Positions 8,491 to 18,059 of a stretch of 64,000 nt of DNA are shown piece by piece. The stretch is taken from positions 54,587-118,586 of the forward strand of contig JANQHE010000027.1 in NCBI GenBank assembly GCA_028282785.1, read 5' to 3'. The notes under the pieces are model-generated. The model searched no databases. It had not been told where the DNA came from and saw only the letters and a list, made by a program, of their open reading frames with translations. This DNA is from Bacteroidales bacterium (GTDB taxonomy: Bacteria > Bacteroidota > Bacteroidia > Bacteroidales > UBA12077). The position numbers and the translations under genes were made by a program. Each line of letters starts with the position of its first letter. The first letter of the stretch is position 1.

Positions 8491-10535
8491 TAATTTTTAA
8501 TTTTCTCGTAATCAACCATATTATCATGAAATGCTGTTCCATGTCCCATATCCGTCTCGCGGCCTTTTGATAATATATTGGGACAAGCTCCTTCTTCGTG
8601 CCAGTAACCATTCACAATAACAATATTTCCCGGACGAAGGCTTGCATCAATTTTAACCTTTATGTTGAGTTCTCCTCGATCGTTAAAAACGCGGATAAAA
8701 TCATCTTCTTTGATCCCCTTCTTTTCGGCATCTCCTAAATTAATAGTTGCAAAAGGTTCAGGATCTACAAGTTTTATGCTTTCCAGGTTACCAAACTGTG
8801 AATGTATCCGGTTTTTAGTATTAGGCGACATTAAATTGAACGGATAATTTTCTACGGTATCTTTCCGTTCAGCTGTTTTTTCATAGCTTGGTAAAGGGTT
8901 CACTCTCCATTTTTCCTGAGCAGTTTCCGAATATAACTCAATTTTACAGGAAGGTGTAGTAAACTTGAAATCAGAAAATGCGATTTCTTGCAGAACAGGA
9001 GTTAAAACAGGGCCTTCTTTTAATTTTTCGATTGAAATTTCGGGCCATGGCTTAATTTGTTCACTTAACCAATTCTCAATTGATTCATCGGAAGGAGAAG
9101 GAATATTCTTTTCAATTTCAGAATCTGAAAAACCCATTTTTTTTGCAAGCAAATAATAAATCTCCGTTTCAGGTTTTACTTCGCCAATCGGATCAATTAC
9201 CTTTTGACGTAATTGAACATATGGATTCCAATATGATGAAATAATATCGCTTTGTTCGAACATGGTTTTAGCGGGTAGTACGATGTCTGCTTCACGTGCT
9301 GTATCGGTCATGAACTGCTCAACCACTACACTATAATCTAATTTTTGAAAAGCTTCTTTAATTTTATTGCTATCCGGATTTTGTGATAATGGATTTCCAC
9401 GTTCTACCCAGGCCATTTTTAGTTCAGGTTTATTCATTCTGAGCATATCCTCACCTAAACGAGCCGTAGCAATTTCTCGACGAAAAATACCGTCAGGTTT
9501 TTCAGGAGGAAAATAACTTAACGGTTCTTTTATTTTGCTAAAAATATCACCCTGTAAATCGGCGTAATGCCAACAAGCACCTGGTTTTCCAATATTTCCA
9601 GTAATAATGGAAAGTACAAGTAAACACCTCGTCGTCTGTCCTCCATTTGTATATCGCTGCATTCCGTAACCAGGAATTAAAGTCATTGGTTTAACTGTAC
9701 CAACCAGGTTAGCCAATTTATTAATAAATTCGATAGAAACACCACATTCTTTGCTTGCTTCGTTTATGTTTATTTTAAGAACGGATTCCTTGAATTGATC
9801 AAATCCTAAAACATACTTATTAATGAAATCACGATCTATTAAATCTTTTTCGATCAATATTTTTGCAAGCGCAAGCGCAAGAATTCCATCAGTACCAGGA
9901 ACTGGCTGAACAAGTAAGTTGGCTCTTTCTGAGGAATCTGTTCTTCTTGGATCAATAAAAACCAATTTAGCACCTTTTTGTTGTGCTTTTTCTATTGGGA
10001 TCATTTGCTGAATATTTGATTCTGCAGGATTTTTACCCCAAACCAATATAAGTTTAGCATTTTTGAGATCCCAAGGGACATTATGTTTATTTTCTCCTAA
10101 AGTTAGTCGTGTTGCTTCCAAGCCGGCTGGCCAACATAAATTGCCATAAACAGTAGTTGCGCCTCCAAACATTTTCCAAAAATTAGTACTAACCGAATTT
10201 AGCAGGCCAGACATACCACTGGCATAGTAGAACAGAATACTTTGAGGACCATATTTTTGTTTATGGTGATTTAATTTTTCAGATATCTCATTTAGTGCAT
10301 TTTCCCAGGATATTTGTTTAAATTTTCCATTGATCTTTCTTAATGGATACAGAATTCTTCTTGGAGAGTTTACGCGTTCAACATAGCTTAATCCTTTTAA
10401 ACAGATTCCTTCGGGTGTTGCTTTATTTAAAGGTTGAGGGTCGATGTTTATAACTTTCCCATCTTCGGTCCAAACCTTAAAGGAGCAAGTACTGTAACAA
10501 TTTCGTGGACAAGCTGTGTTGTGTACCTTTTTCAT
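8490..10535 (-). CDS. Molybdopterin-dependent oxidoreductase catalytic subunit (DMSO reductase superfamily)
   Basis: The 681 residues have the N-terminal 4Fe-4S site C9-X3-C13-X3-C17-X27-C45, then the molybdopterin-guanine-dinucleotide binding domains, including the segment LILVWGKNPAESN, and a C-terminal dinucleotide-binding barrel. There is no twin-arginine signal peptide, since the FeS motif starts at residue 9. The subunit therefore probably faces the cytoplasm. The substrate is not determinable; relatives reduce DMSO, polysulfide or thiosulfate. It lies between ddl and the FeS/anchor gene, with TAATG overlaps at both ends. Confidence 0.93.
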   Translation of the reverse strand: MKKVHNTACPRNCYSTCSFKVWTEDGKVINIDPQPLNKATPEGICLKGLSYVERVNSPRRILYPLRKINGKFKQISWENALNEISEKLNHHKQKYGPQSILFYYASGMSGLLNSVSTNFWKMFGGATTVYGNLCWPAGLEATRLTLGENKHNVPWDLKNAKLILVWGKNPAESNIQQMIPIEKAQQKGAKLVFIDPRRTDSSERANLLVQPVPGTDGILALALAKILIEKDLIDRDFINKYVLGFDQFKESVLKININEASKECGVSIEFINKLANLVGTVKPMTLIPGYGMQRYTNGGQTTRCLLVLSIITGNIGKPGACWHYADLQGDIFSKIKEPLSYFPPEKPDGIFRREIATARLGEDMLRMNKPELKMAWVERGNPLSQNPDSNKIKEAFQKLDYSVVVEQFMTDTAREADIVLPAKTMFEQSDIISSYWNPYVQLRQKVIDPIGEVKPETEIYYLLAKKMGFSDSEIEKNIPSPSDESIENWLSEQIKPWPEISIEKLKEGPVLTPVLQEIAFSDFKFTTPSCKIELYSETAQEKWRVNPLPSYEKTAERKDTVENYPFNLMSPNTKNRIHSQFGNLESIKLVDPEPFATINLGDAEKKGIKEDDFIRVFNDRGELNIKVKIDASLRPGNIVIVNGYWHEEGACPNILSKGRETDMGHGTAFHDNMVDYEKIKN

Positions 10536-11521
10536 TAATTACTTCTTTCTATTGCATCCTCAATGGCAAGTCCAAATATATCTTTTGGATCAAAACCCGC
10601 AGCTTCTATTTGTTTAGGTACAATACTTGCAGCACTCATGCCCGGAATAGTATTTACCTCAAGAAAATAAAGCTGATTTTTAACATATATATAATCAACC
10701 CTTACAATTCCGTTTAATTGAAAAATATCATAGATCTGTGAAGATAAGTTTTGGATTTCCTTTGTCAGTTCGGTTGAAATTCTTGCCGGTGTAATTTCAT
10801 CAGCCATTCCATCCGTATATTTGGCTTCATAGTCAAAGAATTCATTTTTGCTGATTATCTCTGTGGGAGGGAAGATAAATGATTTTTCATTTGTTTTAAA
10901 AACACCACAAGCTAATTCCATCCCATCCAGGAATTCTTCAATAATAACTTCATTGTCTTCTTTAAAGGCTTCTTCAATTGCTTCGTATAATTTTTCTTTT
11001 TCTTTAACTTTTGTTACACCAAAACTTGAACCACTGCAATTTGGCTTTACAAAGCAAGGTAAACCTGTTATTTCGAAAATTTTATTCGCATCAATAGTGT
11101 CGCCCTTATTAACTACAAAATATTTAGCGATTGGAATGTTAAAGGGTTTCAGGTAGTTTTTGCTAAATATCTTATTAAAAGTAATTGCAGATGCTAATAT
11201 GTTAGCAGTTGTATATGGGATGTGAAGTGTATCAAAATACCCTTGTAGTTTGCCATCTTCACCAGGTGTACCATGGATTAAAATTAAGGCACAATCAAAC
11301 TTGGTTTTCTGATTATTTAAATTAAAACTAAAATCGTCTTTATTTACAATAAGATCATTTATAGTTTCGTCTTTAGCAACCCATTCGGTTCCTTTTACCA
11401 CTACAGTGAAAACGTTATATTTTTCTTTATCTATCCATTTTGAAACTTGTTCGGCACTATTAATGGATACAACATATTCTGAAGAATCACCTCCTGCTAC
11501 AATTGCAATGTTTTTTTTCAT
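10535..11521 (-). CDS. ddl: D-alanine--D-alanine ligase
   Basis: This cytoplasmic ATP-grasp enzyme makes the D-Ala-D-Ala dipeptide for peptidoglycan. The 328 residues show the family marks: EEFLDGMELACGVF in the ATP-grasp core and the C-terminal magnesium/substrate segment FLEVNTIPGMSAASIVPK. It is the first gene of a coupled run into the molybdoenzyme: its TAA stop overlaps the next ATG as TAATG. In many Bacteroidota ddl sits beside the PASTA and RluD-type genes. Here those lie 3.5 kb away with other genes in between. Confidence 0.97.
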   Translation of the reverse strand: MKKNIAIVAGGDSSEYVVSINSAEQVSKWIDKEKYNVFTVVVKGTEWVAKDETINDLIVNKDDFSFNLNNQKTKFDCALILIHGTPGEDGKLQGYFDTLHIPYTTANILASAITFNKIFSKNYLKPFNIPIAKYFVVNKGDTIDANKIFEITGLPCFVKPNCSGSSFGVTKVKEKEKLYEAIEEAFKEDNEVIIEEFLDGMELACGVFKTNEKSFIFPPTEIISKNEFFDYEAKYTDGMADEITPARISTELTKEIQNLSSQIYDIFQLNGIVRVDYIYVKNQLYFLEVNTIPGMSAASIVPKQIEAAGFDPKDIFGLAIEDAIERSN

Positions 11522-11679
11522 TATAAAAGTCTAATTAATTATTATCAAAAATAAGATTTATAGCTGATAATGCGATAAGAAGTAAACGAAAATATAGATT
11601 ACTCTGAATATTAGTAAACAAAAAAGGAGCCTTTACAAGCTGATTTCGGTTTATTATGAAATTTAGCTGCAAAAATATA

Positions 11680-12285
11680 TTAATTAAACCATCCGAATTT
11701 AAAACTTACAAAAGCTCCAAAATCGGAAAAATCATTGTCGTTATAATCAATAAATTTATCCACATCAAATGTAAATCGATAATTAGCACCAACTCCAACA
11801 CGCAAGAATTTAGCAACGTTAAATTCAGCTTCTAAACTTGGTGTCAGAACAAAGATGAAGTCGTCTTCAACCCATTCATTAAGGAAATCATCGTAAAGTT
11901 CCAGATCACCTTTACCTAACATTACATTCGTATTGAAGTGGATAATTCTTTTAGGCATAAAGATATACCCTAACCAAATACCTTTATGATTAAAATCTAT
12001 TGTTGATTCAAAATAATTTGTGTTATCTGATTTTATATCATTTTCAATATTAAGATTGTAGAAACCCAATATAAAATGGTCATTAAAAATACCTGCAACG
12101 TTTACACCTGTCATGTAAGCAACTTCACCATCGACCGTAGTAATGTCGGTTAATGACCCAACATAACCTCTTATTTTAGAAGGTTTTTCAAAAAATGTTT
12201 CAATATTATCAATTTCTTCTTCGTCTTGAGCGAATAAATATCCTGTAGAAGTAATAAGAAGTATTAGTATAAATATCTTTTTCAT
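11680..12285 (-). CDS. Outer-membrane beta-barrel-like protein
   Basis: The 201 residues have a signal peptide (MKKIFILILLITSTGYLFAQ) and then an acidic stretch. A series of amphipathic strands ends in the aromatic terminus FVSFKFGWFN, as expected for a small outer-membrane barrel. I do not recognise a specific family. It stands alone between ddl and the NUMOD4 gene, with about 150 bp on each side. Confidence 0.65.
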   Translation of the reverse strand: MKKIFILILLITSTGYLFAQDEEEIDNIETFFEKPSKIRGYVGSLTDITTVDGEVAYMTGVNVAGIFNDHFILGFYNLNIENDIKSDNTNYFESTIDFNHKGIWLGYIFMPKRIIHFNTNVMLGKGDLELYDDFLNEWVEDDFIFVLTPSLEAEFNVAKFLRVGVGANYRFTFDVDKFIDYNDNDFSDFGAFVSFKFGWFN

Positions 12286-12393
12286 ATTTCAAATTTTTGT
12301 AATTTCTATTTTAGCATAACAAATAGTTTGCCAAAATCATAAATTATAAAAACAAAAGAAATAAGTGTTTGATTTGTAAAAGAATATAAAATA

Positions 12394-12423
12394 AAATTGC
12401 TACACCCGGCGATGTAGCAATTT
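12394..12423 (-). terminator. Intrinsic terminator after the NUMOD4 gene
   Basis: A perfect 10-bp inverted repeat (12394-12403 and 12414-12423) with a 10-nt loop is followed, in the minus direction, by a T-rich tract. It lies 14 bp after the stop of the 12437-12997 gene. Confidence 0.75.
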
Positions 12424-12436
12424 AAAATGGTTGTGT

Positions 12437-12997
12437 TTAATTCTCGGTAGGAGCTTTAATTTTACTCCAATTTTCCCCCCTTTTAATTCTGGTAACCTGC
12501 ATTTCACTAATTGAAAAAAGTTTTGCAATAACGTTTTGTTTAATACCTTTTTCCAGCATCCCTTTTAGGATCTCAACATCTTCAGGTTTTAATTTGGAAT
12601 TTCTGATAATACCTTTATTTTTTATTTTATTGATTTCTTGAAGTCTTGGCATAATCCTGGCGTATGCCTCATCCTTTGTTACCCATTTTAAGTTCTTGAA
12701 ATGATTGTTTCTTTTATTCCAATCCAAATGAATAGCAATGGTTTGATTTTCATCTTCTTTTGGGACAAAAACCAATGCAACCAACTTGTGAACCAGGAAA
12801 GTTTTCTTTTTTCCTTCTGTTTTAAATGTAACTGTATGAAATCCTTTAGTTAATCCTGGTTTTAAGACTTTTCCCTTTACTTTATCGTAGCAATAGCTTT
12901 TAACCCTTCCATAATTGCTTATTTCATATTTTTTATCCGCAAAAGGAATTTCTTTCCAAATTTCATCATCCAGTTTTCTGAGTTTTCTATCAGTCAT
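12437..12997 (-). CDS. NUMOD4/HNH-type DNA-binding or homing-endonuclease-like protein
   Basis: Residues about 12-50 form a NUMOD4 module (IWKEIPFADKKYEISNYGRV). An HNH-like core follows around residue 95 (IHLDWNKRNNHFKNLKWVT), in which the usual NHIDG start is changed to AIHLDW. A C-terminal helix-turn-helix (about 130-175) could bind DNA. Such proteins are phage- or intron-associated nucleases, and some are domesticated regulators. The altered HNH core makes nuclease activity uncertain. It is free-standing, with no intron or phage genes around it. Confidence 0.75.
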   Translation of the reverse strand: MTDRKLRKLDDEIWKEIPFADKKYEISNYGRVKSYCYDKVKGKVLKPGLTKGFHTVTFKTEGKKKTFLVHKLVALVFVPKEDENQTIAIHLDWNKRNNHFKNLKWVTKDEAYARIMPRLQEINKIKNKGIIRNSKLKPEDVEILKGMLEKGIKQNVIAKLFSISEMQVTRIKRGENWSKIKAPTEN

Positions 12998-13212
12998 TTT
13001 TTAATAATGTTCTGTAATGGTGTTTCTATGCTAAGTTACGGAAGGATAATAGAATAGTTTAAACGTTATGATGAACGTTTTCTTTTTGATGATTAATGTA
13101 CATTTAATTCATATTAATTTAAGCTGTGTATATATGAACTTCGCTATTTTTAAAGCGAAATAATTGAACTATAACAGGTATTTTATTATCTTTTGGCGCT
13201 AAACGGCATATT

Positions 13213-14136
13213 ATGAGTAGAAAAGAGTTGAGTTTTTTGTTGACGGTGTATCTTCAGGAGTTTGAAAAAGAATATATAAATACGGTTAATACCGATGAGA
13301 AAGAGGCAATACACGAACTACGGGTTTCAATCAAAAGATTAAGAGCATTGCTTAATTTATTTGAAGAATCCAGGATATGTACTAAAAAAGAACTAAAACC
13401 TTTTAAACGGGTAAAATATATTTTCGGAATTTCCGGTAATTTAAGGGAATATCAGATTAAGACCGGATTATTGGAGGTCTATAAAGAAAAACTAAATCAG
13501 AATTTTGAGAATTTCAGGAAGAGTATTTTACGTCAATCAGGTCAAGCTAAAGCGGATTATTGGAGTGAAATGAAAAAATTTTCGTTTATCGAGATTTTTA
13601 AAAGTGTGGAATATTTAAAAGAAAAAATTGCAAAAAAGAGTAATGATACAATAAATAAGAATATCAAGAAGTTTGTCGATTCAAGGGTAGAACAATCTTA
13701 TAATTGGCTTGGAAAAGCAAATTTTAGAGATTATCTGCATGAAGTAAGGAAATATTTAAAGCACATAAGATTTACAACAGAACAACTTGAAGTAACATCA
13801 AGTAAACTTTTTAAGGGAAAATTCAAATTTAAGAATATTAAAAAAGCTGAAGATATGCTTGGTGAATGGCATGATCTGGATTTGTTCTTAATTGACGTGC
13901 AAGAATACAAGGCAAGAAAAACCGGGTATACTGTTGGTGTTTATGATAATTTAATTGAAATTATTAAAGCTGATCTATTAAAAATGGAGATAGAAATGCG
14001 TCCTGTTTTATTGGAGTTATTTGAAGCATATCTAAAATTAATAGGTAAGAAAACCAAAATAAATAAAGCCTGGGTTTTTCCAAGAATAGAAAATCACGAA
14101 GAACTAATAAAAAAAGAAAACGGATCTATTCAATAA
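13213..14136 (+). CDS. CHAD domain protein
   Basis: The 307 residues are almost all alpha-helical with the CHAD signature near the N-terminus (HELRVSIKRLRALLNLFEE) and a second matching half with HEVRKYLKHIRF. CHAD domains bind inorganic polyphosphate through conserved basic residues, so this protein probably associates with polyP granules. No CYTH phosphatase domain is attached. Its last 11 bp overlap the convergent cyanophycinase gene. That is compatible with a shared storage-granule theme, but adjacency is the only evidence. Confidence 0.85.
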   Translation: MSRKELSFLLTVYLQEFEKEYINTVNTDEKEAIHELRVSIKRLRALLNLFEESRICTKKELKPFKRVKYIFGISGNLREYQIKTGLLEVYKEKLNQNFENFRKSILRQSGQAKADYWSEMKKFSFIEIFKSVEYLKEKIAKKSNDTINKNIKKFVDSRVEQSYNWLGKANFRDYLHEVRKYLKHIRFTTEQLEVTSSKLFKGKFKFKNIKKAEDMLGEWHDLDLFLIDVQEYKARKTGYTVGVYDNLIEIIKADLLKMEIEMRPVLLELFEAYLKLIGKKTKINKAWVFPRIENHEELIKKENGSIQ

Positions 14137-14983
14137 CTTTCCTGTTTAACATATCATATTTATCTCCGGATTTAAGGAAATAGAATTCTTTTCTTCCGTT
14201 ATCTAATTTTATAACTGTGTCTCTTTCTGCTGACCATCTGGTTCTATCATAAATAGCAATGTAATGATCACCAACGACTTCGAAGTTATTTCCTTGCACG
14301 ATAATCCCGGTATTTTCATCCAAGCCGATTCCTAATAACTCTTTTTTGTTGTTTATTATTTCGAACATATCAAAATGTCTGTTTCGAGCTAACAAGTGCT
14401 GATCAATTGCTATATTTTTTATAAGAGATAATCCTTCTTCATGATCTCCCATCATTATAGTGTTTGCTTTTGTATCACCTCTGGCAAGGTATGAACCTTG
14501 AATTGTGGCTCCTGCAGACGTTCCGGCAACAACACCTCCCCGGTGTAAAACGCCATAAATTTCTAAATGCGTTAAGGTATTTAAATATGAGTCGGCTAAT
14601 CGCCATTGTCTGCCACCCTGCAACCATATTCCGGTTGCTGTTTTTAAAGATTCCACAAATTCGGGAGAATTTGCTTCTTCAGGGTTTCGAGTATGCAGAA
14701 TCGTTATTTTTTTGAAATTATATTTTTCAAACCTGCTAATTAATTTGCTAAAATCAGGATCATTAGATAAGTTTTCTTCACTTCTTGCCGTAGGTATAAT
14801 AACTATTTCTGCCTGATCACCACCCGCCAGATCTTTAAATATCGGTAAAAAGAAAGTGTCCTTTGCGTTACCTCCAATAATTAATAAGGTCCCGGATTCA
14901 GGTCCGGTTGTTTGAGAATAAGATATAATTGTAGTTCCTGTAATTACCAAAAGAGAAACCAAGCCTATTAAGATTCGTTTCAT
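14126..14983 (-). CDS. Secreted cyanophycinase-like serine peptidase (S51 family)
   Basis: The 285 residues begin with a signal peptide or anchor (about 1-23). The S51 nucleophile motif GTSAGAT places the catalytic serine at 156, and the upstream motif WLQGGRQ is also typical. Cyanophycinases cleave multi-L-arginyl-poly-aspartate to beta-Asp-Arg dipeptides, and the length fits that family. No cyanophycin synthetase is in the window. With an export signal the enzyme may act on external polymer. Other S51 relatives cleave N-terminal Asp dipeptides, so the exact substrate is open. Confidence 0.85.
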   Translation of the reverse strand: MKRILIGLVSLLVITGTTIISYSQTTGPESGTLLIIGGNAKDTFFLPIFKDLAGGDQAEIVIIPTARSEENLSNDPDFSKLISRFEKYNFKKITILHTRNPEEANSPEFVESLKTATGIWLQGGRQWRLADSYLNTLTHLEIYGVLHRGGVVAGTSAGATIQGSYLARGDTKANTIMMGDHEEGLSLIKNIAIDQHLLARNRHFDMFEIINNKKELLGIGLDENTGIIVQGNNFEVVGDHYIAIYDRTRWSAERDTVIKLDNGRKEFYFLKSGDKYDMLNRKVIE

Positions 14984-15035
14984 AATGTAAGTTATTTGAT
15001 GGTTTTGTCAAAAAGTTGACTCTAAAGGTAAAAAA

Positions 15036-16073
15036 TTATTCGAATGATTCGCGACCGGAAAGATACCTTCTCCATTTTTCAATAACCTTAGTCATATCTT
15101 CAGGAATTTCCGAATCAAAACGCATAAGTTCTCCTGTTGAAGGATGCGTAAAGCCTAGCGTTTTAGCATGGAGTGCCTGACGGGGTAAGATGTCGAAGCA
15201 GTTCTGAACAAATTGCCTGTACTTTGTGAAAGTTGTGCCTTTTAAAATTTGATCACCCCCATACTCAAAATCGTTAAATAACGGATGACCAATATGTTGA
15301 AAATGAACCCGGATCTGATGTGTTCTACCGGTTTCTAATTTACACTCAACAAGGGTAATATATCCTAGTTCCTCTAAAACTTTATAATGAGTAACTGCGT
15401 GTTTTCCTTGTGATCCGTCAGGAAAAACCTGCATTACTTTCCTGTTTTTTATATTTCTTCCTATATGACCGGTTATAGTGCCCTCTTTCTCTTGAAATGT
15501 CCCCCACACTAAAGCATGATACCTACGCTCGGTAGTTTTATCAAAAAATTGTTTTGCAAGTTTATTAAGAGCTTGCTCGGTTTTGGCTAAAACAAGTAAC
15601 CCGGAAGTATTTTTGTCTATTCTATGAACAAGGCCGGGACGCATATCCCCGCTATTAAAAAGAGGTAAATCTTTAAGGTGATGCATCATTGCATTGACTA
15701 ATGTTCCTGTATAATGGCCATACGAAGGATGTACAACCATTCCGGGATCTTTATTTACAATAACCAGATCATTATCTTCGTAAACAATGTTTAATGGAAT
15801 ATCTTCGGGGATCAATTCAATTTCGCGAGGAGGGTAGGCCATAACAATGGAAATGACATCATTGGGCTTTACCTTATAATTTGATTTTACAGGTTTTTGA
15901 TTCACAAGTATATTATCTGCATCAGCAGCACTCTGAATTTTACTTCTGGATGCATTCTCAATTCGGTTAACTAAAAACTTATCTATTCGTAAAGGTTTTT
16001 GTCCGGGATCTACCTCAATTCTATAGTGTTCGAATAACTCATTTTCTTCGTTTTCGATGATTTCTTCTTTCAT
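15036..16073 (-). CDS. RluA/RluD-family 23S rRNA pseudouridine synthase
   Basis: An S4 RNA-binding domain (about 28-90) precedes the pseudouridine synthase domain. The catalytic motif GLVHRIDKNTSGLLV has Asp153 as the nucleophile. The 345-residue length and S4 domain match RluD, which modifies helix 69 of 23S rRNA. The exact uridine target is inference. It follows the T9SS protein (10-bp gap) and the PASTA protein in one leftward operon. PASTA-RluD adjacency is common in Bacteroidota. Confidence 0.93.
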   Translation of the reverse strand: MKEEIIENEENELFEHYRIEVDPGQKPLRIDKFLVNRIENASRSKIQSAADADNILVNQKPVKSNYKVKPNDVISIVMAYPPREIELIPEDIPLNIVYEDNDLVIVNKDPGMVVHPSYGHYTGTLVNAMMHHLKDLPLFNSGDMRPGLVHRIDKNTSGLLVLAKTEQALNKLAKQFFDKTTERRYHALVWGTFQEKEGTITGHIGRNIKNRKVMQVFPDGSQGKHAVTHYKVLEELGYITLVECKLETGRTHQIRVHFQHIGHPLFNDFEYGGDQILKGTTFTKYRQFVQNCFDILPRQALHAKTLGFTHPSTGELMRFDSEIPEDMTKVIEKWRRYLSGRESFE

Positions 16074-16083
16074 AATTCCTAAG

Positions 16084-18054
16084 TTAACGAACTACGATAA
16101 ACTTTTTAGTTGTAAAATTCTGATTCGAATTTGAGAATCGAATGAAATATATACCTGAATTTAAGTTGGAAATATCAATAGTTGATTGATTATAGTATTC
16201 GTTTTTATAGACTTTACCGTAGGCATCGAATATGGTGTATGAAATATTTTGCTTTGAATTGTTTAGCTCCACATTTAAATAATCGTTTGCCGGGTTTGGG
16301 TAAATTTTAAAATCAATAATTTCACTTATTGGAGATGTTGCTCCGGATGTTACATTTAGGTCTTCTCCAAACAAAGGACGGATCATAATAGTACCTTCAA
16401 ATTTTGATTTTGCCCAGTTTCCGGTAAAATTATAATACAGTTTGTCGTTATTTATACGATTTACATCAAAACCGACATTGAGCATTTCTGATGTATTGTT
16501 TTTTTGCCAACCAATAAAGAAATTTCCATCCAAAGCTATTGCAGTATCTAAAACAAAGGTTGTAAACTTATTTAACTCATCTTCATTTTGTGGTTTCAGG
16601 CTTTCAATGGTGTGAATAATATTTCCGGGTTCTCCTGCTGATTCTTTCCAAATATGAAGTCTGAATGTGTTAGTCTGAGTTGCATTATTTAAGACCGGAT
16701 TAAAAAAGATTTGAACAGCTCTTAATGTATCTTCTTTATACGTGTTAAACTTCATTGCTACCATAGCCCTTTCCGTTCCCTCACCTATTAGTCCATAACC
16801 ATTCTCTGCAGTTCCATCATCATAGGCATAATAGTTATAAAATTTCTGAAAGAAGCGTACAGTATCGTTCCACCTATATGATTCTTCAACAATGTTAGTT
16901 CCAAGATCGAAAAAACTTCTAATCTCAAATAGTGCTGAATCTGTCAAAGGATCGTAAGGGAAAATGTAATCTATATATCTTTTATATGTTTCTTCTGTAA
17001 AAGGGGGGATATTATCTCCCGATTCGCCCGTAAATGGATAAATTCCGGTAGCTCCCATTAAATCTTCAATTTCAAATTCGCGATCAACATTCTTTACATC
17101 ATTGTTTAGATTCCGATATGTAATTGAAATGGAATCTTCCATTTCATAGGCTAAAGCGCGGTTGTAATGAGACCAGGGAATGGCATCGTAATTTTTCAAT
17201 AACGAAGCCATAGGTTTAGAAAATGCAATATCATTTATAACAGTATCATTAATATTTCTGTCCTTATCTAAAATTATAAAATCTAAATGCCAATGGTCGG
17301 AGTTACCAGCCTTACTTTCGATACTTGAACTTGTTGATAAACTGGCATAATTTCTAAATCTAAACTGAAAATTCTCATGTAAAAATTTATTATCATCAAC
17401 AGGAAGTATAACTTGCTGAAAAACAGTTCTCAAATCAGTTAAAGTGTCACCATTTGTAATTTTTATTGTTGTATCTACGTTACCAAAATATTCTTCGGTT
17501 AAAACAGAATCAGTTGCATTAAAAATTGCGTGCCATTTTTTTACCCAAACAGTATCCGAGGCAAGAAATTCCAGTAGTAAAGAATCCTTAGTTTCCGGAG
17601 TATCACCCAATCCACCAGGCTGAAAGTAAAAACTTATGTAAATTGTATTATCTCCAGGATAATCAAGATTTATAACATTTGAAGTTAACGTATCTGCTCC
17701 AAAAGATGAAGTACTTGCATTAGAATGAATGTTCCCTGTTCCATCGATAGCATCTAAGGTAGCAACTCCAATACTTAATGGATCGCTGGCATAAGTTTGA
17801 TTTACAAATATGTAGTCATCCAGCCATAAAGAGTCATCTGCATAGCCAATAGATTTTGCAAAATCATCAATAAAGGGTAATTCAATTTTTGATTTTAATG
17901 ATTTAGTCTTTCTATAAGATTCTATTTTTGGTTTTTTTAGATAAAGAGACTTAATTTTTGGGTTTTGCTGTAAACCGGTTAAAGTTTCCTGAGCTTTTAT
18001 TGGAATGACAAAAACTAAAAAAAGAGGAATAATATATAAATAATATTTTTTCAA
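16084..18054 (-). CDS. Secreted protein with type IX secretion (type A) C-terminal sorting domain
   Basis: The 656 residues have an N-terminal signal peptide (about 1-21) and a large beta-rich region of unknown function. The last 80 or so residues form a type A sorting domain (KIYPNPANDYLNVELNN ... GIYFIRF ... KKFIVV). Such domains direct export across the outer membrane by the type IX system, followed by anchoring. The middle contains a segment resembling extracellular beta-sandwich modules, but I cannot name it. It sits 5 bp after the PASTA gene and 10 bp before the pseudouridine synthase gene. Confidence 0.88.
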   Translation of the reverse strand: MKKYYLYIIPLFLVFVIPIKAQETLTGLQQNPKIKSLYLKKPKIESYRKTKSLKSKIELPFIDDFAKSIGYADDSLWLDDYIFVNQTYASDPLSIGVATLDAIDGTGNIHSNASTSSFGADTLTSNVINLDYPGDNTIYISFYFQPGGLGDTPETKDSLLLEFLASDTVWVKKWHAIFNATDSVLTEEYFGNVDTTIKITNGDTLTDLRTVFQQVILPVDDNKFLHENFQFRFRNYASLSTSSSIESKAGNSDHWHLDFIILDKDRNINDTVINDIAFSKPMASLLKNYDAIPWSHYNRALAYEMEDSISITYRNLNNDVKNVDREFEIEDLMGATGIYPFTGESGDNIPPFTEETYKRYIDYIFPYDPLTDSALFEIRSFFDLGTNIVEESYRWNDTVRFFQKFYNYYAYDDGTAENGYGLIGEGTERAMVAMKFNTYKEDTLRAVQIFFNPVLNNATQTNTFRLHIWKESAGEPGNIIHTIESLKPQNEDELNKFTTFVLDTAIALDGNFFIGWQKNNTSEMLNVGFDVNRINNDKLYYNFTGNWAKSKFEGTIMIRPLFGEDLNVTSGATSPISEIIDFKIYPNPANDYLNVELNNSKQNISYTIFDAYGKVYKNEYYNQSTIDISNLNSGIYFIRFSNSNQNFTTKKFIVVR

Positions 18055-18059
18055 TGTAA

